Below, one piece after another: positions 59,130 through 64,000 of a stretch of 64,000 nt of DNA. How positions within the stretch are numbered: the first letter of the stretch is position 1; each line of letters starts with the position of its first letter. The position numbers and the translations under genes are program-made. The notes under the pieces were generated by a model. The model saw only the letters and a list, made by a program, of their open reading frames with translations. It made no database searches and was not told the origin of the DNA. This DNA comes from Bythopirellula sp041737835. GTDB taxonomy: Bacteria; Planctomycetota; Planctomycetia; Pirellulales; Lacipirellulaceae. The stretch lies in NCBI GenBank assembly GCA_041737835.1, contig JBGSQY010000027.1, one strand, 5' to 3'.

Positions 59130-59756
59130 TTACGGATAGATATGGAAGTGGACGTGAGACCCACCGTAGCCTGGGAAGGGGCCCACACCACCGAACGGAT
59201 CGTAGTAGCCACCGTAGCCTTGGCCCCAAACACTTTTGTCGGCCATATTCTGTTCGCTACGTTGGTTAGCGATTTGATCAGTTTCTTTGATCGATTGCTC
59301 TTCGGCTTCAGCCGCTTCGTTCTCATCGCGATTGATGTTGGCATAGTCCTTCTGCGTCTGGCTGTTCATAGACGAAGCACGATTCATGCCATATTGTCGG
59401 GCTTGGTTAAACGCGGCTTGTTGTTGGCGAATCGTATCTTCTTCGTGGTTGAACTTGAGCAGCCACAGCTTCATCTGCGCGGGCGACAGGTTCTCGAGCT
59501 CGGTCATGTATTGCTCTTTTTCTTCGGGAGTAATCTTGGCCGAGCGATCGCAGTATTCTTGCACCCATGCACGAGCACGCAGCATGGTGGGGCTGTTCCA
59601 AATTTGCTCCCGCTCGGCAGCGCTGGCGGGATCAGCCGTGCTGGTGATTTGAGGCAAACCAGTTGGCGCGGGGGTGGTATTCTGACCAATGGCCAGCGTC
59701 GCGACAGCCAACAGGACGAGCGTCACGCATGCAAGATTGGATAATAGGCGGTTCAT
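59130..59756 (-). CDS. Secreted protein with Gly/Tyr-rich C-terminus, unknown function
   Basis: A 208 aa protein with a signal peptide (MNRLLSNLACVTLVLLAVATLA, cleavage near IGQ). A helical middle (ITPEEKEQYMTELENLSPAQMKLWLLKFNHEE, EAAEAEEQSIKETDQI) follows. The C-terminal 35 residues are rich in Gly, Tyr, Pro, Phe and His (GQGYGGYYDPFGG, then HVHFHIYP). The PAQMKLWLL segment is distinctive. It would be periplasmic or surface-exposed. I do not recognise the family. It is convergent with the transglutaminase genes. Confidence 0.65.
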   Translation of the reverse strand: MNRLLSNLACVTLVLLAVATLAIGQNTTPAPTGLPQITSTADPASAAEREQIWNSPTMLRARAWVQEYCDRSAKITPEEKEQYMTELENLSPAQMKLWLLKFNHEEDTIRQQQAAFNQARQYGMNRASSMNSQTQKDYANINRDENEAAEAEEQSIKETDQIANQRSEQNMADKSVWGQGYGGYYDPFGGVGPFPGYGGSHVHFHIYP

Positions 59757-59919
59757 GGTTTCATCTCCCTAGTGAAAGCAGGTCGGCTGCAGGTCTTTGA
59801 CGCGGTTGTTTCCGCTTCAATAACATACCACGGAGTCTGGGAGACTTTAGAAGCTTTACCGAACAGGCTGTAGAACTTGTAACGATTATCTGGAGGTCTG
59901 CGCATTTTTGAACACAAAA

Positions 59920-59947
59920 CCCCCGGCCATAAAAATATAGCCGGGGG
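59920..59947 (-). terminator. Intrinsic terminator of the Cys-rich gene pair
   Basis: Read on the minus strand, CCCCCGGC (59947-59940) pairs with GCCGGGGG (59927-59920) over a 12-nt AT-rich loop, followed by TTTTGTG. It lies 41 bp past the stop of the Cys-rich gene. Confidence 0.85.
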
Positions 59948-59987
59948 CTCGTTAATTACCTCTTGCTAGGGCCTAACGGCCTGTCGC

Positions 59988-60212
59988 TCAGTCGCGGTCG
60001 CAGGTGTCGCCGCAATCGCAATTTTCGCAACTGCAATCTTCGCAGTTACAATTTTCGCAAGTGCCATCGGCGCAGTCGCACGATTCGCACGTGCAGTTTT
60101 CGCCACAGCAGCAGCTACCTTGGGCGGCGGTGTTCGCCGACACGGTGTTAAAACCGAGGACCGAGGCGCCGGCGACCAACGCGGTGGCCAGCAATTTGGT
60201 TGTAATAGACAT
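59988..60212 (-). CDS. Secreted cysteine-rich metallothionein-like protein
   Basis: A 74 aa protein starting at ATG 60212, with AGGAG eight bases upstream (a TTG two codons earlier is less likely). A signal peptide fills about residues 1-27 (MSITTKLLATALVAGASVLGFNTVSA). The mature part, about 47 residues, has 15 Cys, about 12 Asp/Glu and no aromatic or His residue. The Cys are arranged as CxC and CxxC blocks (CENCNCEDCSCENCDC). The same 6-residue unit C-E-N-C-x-C recurs, and the underlying DNA (about 60005-60085) is repetitive with 15-18-bp units. It probably binds soft metals outside the cytoplasm. Secretion is unusual for a metallothionein-like protein. Confidence 0.72.
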   Translation of the reverse strand: MSITTKLLATALVAGASVLGFNTVSANTAAQGSCCCGENCTCESCDCADGTCENCNCEDCSCENCDCGDTCDRD

Positions 60213-60328
60213 GATCAATCTCCTGCGAGTCTGCTCGCATAGAAAGGAATTAATGAGAAAAACTGTCGCTGACTCGCCGCGGCGAGTCGGAATTCATGCC
60301 CAAGGTCAAAGACCTTGGCTACAGTTCA

Positions 60329-60760
60329 TTAATTCAGCCAGACGCGATAAAGCGCGTGGAGACGCAGGGGAGGGTGGCCGGCGGGGCTTTCAAATCCCCG
60401 AGCCAAATAAGCTGTGGAAGCAATTGGTGGGATTGTTGGAGGCAACTCGGCAATCGTGGCCGGGGCGGACTGCTCTTGTTGCGTCGATTCCGATTGTTGA
60501 GGGGCAGGGGACGTCGGTGCCGGAGCTTCGGTGCAGCAGGGGCAACCTACATTGCAGACCGGAGCTGCAACGGTGTTAACATCAGCATGCCGGGCACAAC
60601 AAGGTTTTTCGCTGCAGCACGACTTACTTGAAGATGTTCGTTCGCAACATTCGCCTTCCTGTTGGCAAGCACAAGGCTGCGTGGCCCACGCGGGGACAAT
60701 CAACCCCACGGAGACGAGGGAGAGCAGCAAGGCTCGGAAGTAGGGCTTGGCGAAGATCAT
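60329..60760 (-). CDS. Secreted cysteine-rich protein with Pro/Ser/Gln-rich linker
   Basis: A 143 aa protein, starting MIFAKPYFRALLLSLVSVGL, with a signal peptide ending near AWATQ. A cysteine-rich region follows (CACQQEGECC, SKSCCSEKPCCARH, VCNVGCPCC; 12 Cys including five CC pairs). Then comes a Pro/Ser/Glu/Gln-rich linker (APAPTSPAPQQSESTQQEQ), and a compact end (GHPPLRLHALYRVWLN). It lies 116 bp upstream of the second Cys-rich gene, on the same strand, and 86 bp downstream of purD. The pair shares one terminator. Metal handling outside the cytoplasm is inferred. Confidence 0.65.
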   Translation of the reverse strand: MIFAKPYFRALLLSLVSVGLIVPAWATQPCACQQEGECCERTSSSKSCCSEKPCCARHADVNTVAAPVCNVGCPCCTEAPAPTSPAPQQSESTQQEQSAPATIAELPPTIPPIASTAYLARGFESPAGHPPLRLHALYRVWLN

Positions 60761-60846
60761 AGGTCGTCCGATTCGTCGTTCCACACATTAATTGTACGCG
60801 GGGAGAGCGGATCGTGTTCAGATCAGTTTTGGCCGGTCTCTGGCAT

Positions 60847-62133
60847 TTATTCTAAAGCCTTGTCGGAAATGTCTTTGCGGCACCAGGCCCCGTCCCAGCG
60901 AATGCATTTAACAGTGGTATACGCCTGTAATTTGGCGGCAGAGATGCTACTTCCCAGGGCCGTGACACCCAGCACGCGCCCGCCGGTGGTGACGACTTGG
61001 CCATCCCGCATTTGCGTGCCCGCATGAAAAACCTTGGCGTCGGGCACTTTTGCCGCATCGGAAAGTCCGCGGATGACATGGCCTTTGGTGTAGCTGCCGG
61101 GATAACCTTCGCTGGCCATCACGACGCAGACCGCCGGGCGAGGATCCCACTTCAGGGGGGCCACTTCCGCCAGCCGACCGTCAGCAGTCGCTTCGAGCAC
61201 GTCCACCAGATCGCTTTGTAAACGCATCATCAGCGGTTGGCACTCGGGATCGCCGAAGCGGACATTGTATTCGAGGACCTTGAGACCTTGCTTGGTGATC
61301 ATCAATCCCGCGTAGAGAATGCCTTTGAAAGGACGGCGGATGCGCTTGAGTTGATGGATCGTGGGGATAAGCACTTTTTCTTCAACCGACCGCATCAGCT
61401 GGTCGGTGATCAGCGGTGTCGGGCTGTAAGCGCCCATGCCGCCGGTGTTCGGGCCTTTGTCGCCGTCGTGGGCCGGCTTGTGATCTTGCGCGGCGGGGAG
61501 AGTGATAATCGCTTGCCCGTCGGTGATCGCTAGGACACTCGCTTCTTGGCCCACGAGCCGGTCTTCGATGACGAGTTGGCTGCCAGCCTCGCCAAATTCT
61601 TGAGTGCCGGTGATCCGCTCGACCGCCGCGAGGGCCTCTTCGCGATTAGCACAAACGATGACTCCTTTTCCGGCGGCGAGGCCGTCTGCCTTTACCACCA
61701 TTGGCAAGTCTTCACGATCGGCGAGAAAGGATCGCGCACTCTCGGCATCGCGAAACGTGCGAAAGTCGGCCGTGGGGACGTCGGCATTGCGGAGCAGGTT
61801 CTTGCAAAAGACTTTGCTCGCTTCGAGCTCGGCGGCCTGTTTGCTGGGGCCGAAGGTCCGAATCCCAGCTGCGACGAAAGTATCGGTGATCCCCGCCGCG
61901 AGGGGCGCTTCGGGCCCGATGACGGCCAGATCGATAGCATTCGCCTTGGCGAATTTTAAGAGCGCCGGGATGTCGGTGTCGGCGATTTCGACATTTTTGA
62001 TCGGCGACGAAGTTTCGCTGGCCGTGCCGGCGTTGCCGGGAGCGACGAACACTTGCGCGACGCGCGGACTTTGGGCGATCTTCCACGCCAACGCGTGTTC
62101 CCGTCCGCCACCACCAACCACCAAAACTTTCAT
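60847..62133 (-). CDS. purD: Phosphoribosylamine-glycine ligase PurD
   Basis: It joins glycine to phosphoribosylamine in purine synthesis, an ATP-grasp enzyme. The ATG at 62133 gives MKVLVVGGGGREHALAWKIA and 428 aa, the normal length. Further motifs are AIDLAVIGPEAPLAAGITD, FGPSKQAAELEASKVF, LPMVVKADGLAAGKGVIV, LPAAQDHKPAHDGDKGPNTGGMGAYSP, GILYAGLMI and VLEYNVRFGDPECQP. The in-frame extension upstream lacks the family motif and is not part of the gene. It is alone on the minus strand, in front of the two Cys-rich genes. Confidence 0.96.
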   Translation of the reverse strand: MKVLVVGGGGREHALAWKIAQSPRVAQVFVAPGNAGTASETSSPIKNVEIADTDIPALLKFAKANAIDLAVIGPEAPLAAGITDTFVAAGIRTFGPSKQAAELEASKVFCKNLLRNADVPTADFRTFRDAESARSFLADREDLPMVVKADGLAAGKGVIVCANREEALAAVERITGTQEFGEAGSQLVIEDRLVGQEASVLAITDGQAIITLPAAQDHKPAHDGDKGPNTGGMGAYSPTPLITDQLMRSVEEKVLIPTIHQLKRIRRPFKGILYAGLMITKQGLKVLEYNVRFGDPECQPLMMRLQSDLVDVLEATADGRLAEVAPLKWDPRPAVCVVMASEGYPGSYTKGHVIRGLSDAAKVPDAKVFHAGTQMRDGQVVTTGGRVLGVTALGSSISAAKLQAYTTVKCIRWDGAWCRKDISDKALE

Positions 62134-62577
62134 CGCTTGCCTCGTCGTTGCCGCCTGCTTTGCCTCGTGTTTCGTACCGCGAGATTTTACCGGAAATCGG
62201 TGGCGGAGGTAATCGGCGGAAATTGGCCGCGCCAGGGGGCAGCTTTCAGGTTTGCGAGGTTGGCCAGGTTTGCTTGGTTTGCAAGGCTCGAGCGCGGCAA
62301 ACCTGAATTTTCGCGCGTGCGCCGGGGTCCCAATTTTCGCGCCGAAACTCTTGGGTTTTGTCACTTGGTCCTGTCGCAAGTGTTGAAAATTCAAGCCCTT
62401 GCGAAATTTGCACGTGCCAAAACGAGTCGATTTTTGGTCGAAACGTAGGACGAGCGCGTTCCAAAAGTAGACTCAATGCTTTCGATTGTCAAAGAACACT
62501 CGCCTTTGCGGCGAGCGTGTATTTTAACTAATTGGAGTGGCCAAATCTTGGAGATTTTTGGCCGCGTACAATTTCGA
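62134..62577. other. Intergenic region upstream of purD with long dispersed repeat
   Basis: No gene is supported. It contains the second copy of the long dispersed repeat (62302-62507), preceded by GGTTTGCGAGG/GGTTTGCTTGG-type short direct repeats (about 62247-62285), and followed by a short spacer to the 187-bp cassette at 62578. Confidence 0.6.
62302..62507 (+). repeat. Long dispersed repeat, copy B (about 205 bp)
   Basis: Same orientation and block order as 26961-27213: GCCGGGGTCCCAA, TGGGTTTTGTCACTTG, TGAAAATTCAAGC, TTGCGA, GGTCGAAACG, CGTTCCAAAA, TTGTCAAAGAAC. It is shorter by about 45 bp, mostly near its right end. Confidence 0.8.
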
Positions 62578-62764
62578 GGGTAGCAGTGATACTTCGTCCT
62601 GAAAACGCGCTGACTACCAGCAAGCTTCGCAGGACAAGTATCAGTGTCGCTTGCGACAAGAAGTGTTTCGTGTCGAACACCTCTTGTGCTGCGCACACCG
62701 ACACTTGTCCGACACTATCAACTCGGATGGACAGTGTTTTACGGACAAAGTGTCGGTGCTACCC
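62578..62764. repeat. 187-bp palindromic cassette, left of the RAYT gene
   Basis: It begins GGGTAGCAGTGATAC and ends GTGTCGGTGCTACCC, so the ends GGGTAGCA and TGCTACCC are inverted repeats. Inside are hairpins: GATACTTCGTCCTG with CAGGACAAGTATC, GTCGC-TT-GCGAC, and GTGC-TGC-GCAC. The first 115 bp are nearly identical to the right copy. Confidence 0.85.
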
Positions 62765-62805
62765 GATTCTTGAAATGTGCGTCACTGCTAATCAGACTCA
62801 GTGGA

Positions 62806-63291
62806 ATGGTTAGACGAATTTACGATACCGAGCAACACGCACAATTCATTACATTTTCTTGTTACAAGCGCCGTCGACTACTTGAAGACGTGCAGATGCA
62901 GGAAATCGTGCTCCACACGATGGCTGAAAAGCTTCAGATGCATGAAGGCATTTGCTCAGGTTATGTCATCATGCCAGATCACGTGCATGCGATTGTCTGG
63001 TTTAGTGAGTCCGGGGTCTTAAGTCTGTTCATGAAGAGTTGGAAGCAGACGACCAGCCTTAAACTAAAAAAGTTGGCTCGCGGACTATTTCCTAACTATA
63101 CAGAGATGTATTCGGCTAACGATCCATTCTGGCAGCCGAAATATTATCCCTTGAATCTGTTTGCCGAACGAAAGGCTACCGAGAAACTCGACTACATGCA
63201 TAACAATCCCGTAAAGGCAGGCCTCGTGGAGCGTGCCATTGATTGGCCAGCAAGTTCTGCCAGATTCTATTTACTTGTGAACCTTCGATAG
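62806..63291 (+). CDS. REP-associated tyrosine transposase (RAYT, Y1/HUH)
   Basis: A 161 aa Y1 transposase. The ATG at 62806 begins MVRRIYDTEQHAQFITFSCYKRR, the RAYT opening (with F-x-T-F-x-x-x-x-R). The HUH motif is in CSGYVIMPDHVHAIVWFS. The Tyr is expected in the C-terminal helix around YYPLNLFAERKATEKLDYMHNNPVKAGLV, whose Y-x-H-x-N-P-V-K-x-G-L-V is the RAYT signature. Such proteins act on REP hairpins in many bacteria. It lies between two 187-bp palindromic cassettes (gaps of 41 and 33 bp). The frame is intact. Confidence 0.92.
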   Translation: MVRRIYDTEQHAQFITFSCYKRRRLLEDVQMQEIVLHTMAEKLQMHEGICSGYVIMPDHVHAIVWFSESGVLSLFMKSWKQTTSLKLKKLARGLFPNYTEMYSANDPFWQPKYYPLNLFAERKATEKLDYMHNNPVKAGLVERAIDWPASSARFYLLVNLR

Positions 63292-63873
63292 TTCCCGTCG
63301 AGTGGATATTTTAAGGAGCGATCTGGGTAGCACTGATACTTCGTCCTGAAAACGCGCTGAATACCGGCAGGCTTTGCAGGACAAGTATCAGTGTCGCTTG
63401 CGACAAGAAGTGTTTCGTGTTGAACACCTCTTGTGCTGCGCACACCGCCTCGAATCCGGTTGAGCTTTCACGTCGTCGGTCCAATTTGCGGATGTCGTGT
63501 CGGTGTTACCCGTTTCTCTACCGTCGAGATCCGACCTCACAGAGGTCAGCCACAGGTCCCGAGGCGTCTTTTACAGCGGCGATTGCTGCGCCTACTGGCA
63601 ACCCACAGCCATTCTGTTAGAAAAGGCGGTTGACAATTTGATTGTCGGACCTTAACCTTACAAAGAGACATTGTGAAATTTGTCACAATGTTTATTGTGT
63701 AAATCTATCCCCACTCTAAGTTGTTTCTGGCAAAGACTTTCGGTCTCAAGCTTTGCTGGCAGCTCTTGGTCGCGGGGAAGTTGTTCTCCCGTCAGGCGCG
63801 GTGGCACTGGCGTACGGTTCGTAGAAATCAGCCCCGCCATCCCTGTGGATGAAACCTGGGATATTGAATTCCT
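63292..63873. other. Intergenic region after the RAYT gene
   Basis: It holds the right 187-bp cassette (63325-63511), a copy of the CGACCTC palindrome (63532-63555: stem CGACCTC/GAGGTCA, loop ACA, tail GCCACAG) and about 300 bp to the start of the last gene. The latter stretch includes a palindromic TTGTGAAATTTGTCACAA at 63671-63688, and no further gene can be supported. Confidence 0.55.
63325..63511. repeat. 187-bp palindromic cassette, right of the RAYT gene
   Basis: Exactly the same length and orientation as the left copy, with GGGTAGCACTGATAC at one end and GTGTCGGTGTTACCC at the other (one mismatch in the inverted ends). The first 115 bp match almost perfectly; the last 60 bp diverge except for the final 15 or so. 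Confidence 0.85.
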
Positions 63874-64000
63874 ATGGCTGACAAGAAAAAGATGTCGGTT
63901 GCCGACATGATTGCCGCGGCTCGCAAGACCGACGGTGGTGACGCGCCTGCTTCTGGCGAAGCAGCGCCGGCTGAATCGACCCCTCCCGCGGCTGAGGCCG
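63874..64000 (+). CDS. Start of a gene leaving the window, unidentified
   Basis: The ATG at 63874 opens MADKKKMSVADMIAAARKTD, followed by Gly/Asp/Ala/Pro/Glu-rich sequence (GEAAPAESTPPAAEA) to the edge, 42 codons. The lysine-rich start and VADMIAAAR are followed by a Pro/Ala linker, an opening I associate loosely with planctomycete respiratory-chain proteins (Rieske or cytochrome complex subunits). That is recollection, not proof. The identity cannot be determined from the visible part. Confidence 0.5.
   Translation, partial: MADKKKMSVADMIAAARKTDGGDAPASGEAAPAESTPPAAEA

Noticed and set aside
60004..60579. Plus-strand open frame across both Cys-rich genes
   Set aside because: The minus-strand frames have signal peptides, ribosome sites and a shared terminator. 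The plus-strand product has none of these.
62134..62394. N-terminal extension of PurD
   Set aside because: The reading frame is open upstream, but it is encoded partly by the dispersed repeat. The family N-terminus (MKVLVVGGGGREH) begins at 62133.
1..64000. CRISPR array
   Set aside because: No regularly spaced identical repeats with unique spacers were seen. The palindromic elements are dispersed, not arrayed with spacers.
1..64000. tRNA or rRNA genes
   Set aside because: No cloverleaf-like T-loop GGTTCGAATCC pattern or rRNA-like stretch was recognised. A covariance-model scan would be needed to exclude a tRNA.

Overview
The window is a chromosomal segment of a Planctomycete, most likely from the Pirellulales/Pirellulaceae. 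This rests on several things. The flagellar proteins are divergent, with repeat domains inserted in hook and hook cap. One secreted protein carries dockerin-type repeats plus PEP-CTERM tails. There are other lineage-typical secreted proteins and many short dispersed palindromes, on a moderately GC-rich background. No rRNA, tRNA or CRISPR array was recognised. Species-level identity cannot be read from the sequence.

1-18 kb (minus strand) is a flagellar block read right to left: a membrane-anchored TPR protein, a FlgN-like protein, a histidine kinase and its sigma-54 response regulator, then flgB, flgC, fliE, fliF, fliG, fliH, fliI, fliJ, a MotE-like protein, fliK, flgD, flgE and the start of motA. 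At 21.1-26.6 kb (plus strand) follow flhA, flhF, flhG, a small membrane protein and the flagellar sigma factor, closed by a clear intrinsic terminator. Between the two blocks lie a degenerate esterase-fold protein, malate dehydrogenase and a thioredoxin-like protein. Together this covers basal body, export apparatus, hook, placement GTPase and two-tier regulation. FliC, FlgK/FlgL, FliM/FliN, FliP/FliQ/FliR, FlhB and MotB are not in the window.

26.6-43.7 kb is mixed. It holds a palindrome-rich gene desert, a nucleotidyltransferase-HD protein, an AT-rich gene with an R-x4-H (HEPN-like) motif, a PHA-granule-type gene bracketed by repeat arrays, a REC-GGDEF-EAL protein, a two-in-one PEP-CTERM/dockerin/sugar-dehydrogenase ORF, an SDR, pyruvate kinase, a tandem pair of STAS-like proteins, NAD kinase and a frameshifted IS200-type transposase.

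43.7-64 kb holds housekeeping genes. On the minus strand are tilS, an AsmA-like protein, a small protein, a DUF374 acyltransferase, xseA, xseB, a prenyl synthase and dxs. On the plus strand are rny, a ymdB-like gene and two transglutaminases. Then come a secreted Gly/Tyr-rich protein, two secreted Cys-rich proteins, purD, a REP-associated transposase between two 187-bp palindromic cassettes, and the first codons of a gene leaving the window.

The most unusual signals are the shared domain of FlgE and FlgD, the dispersed palindromes (one family with a conserved loop and tail but changing, still-paired stems), the RAYT with its cassettes, the secreted metallothionein-like pair, and the fused double PEP-CTERM ORF.
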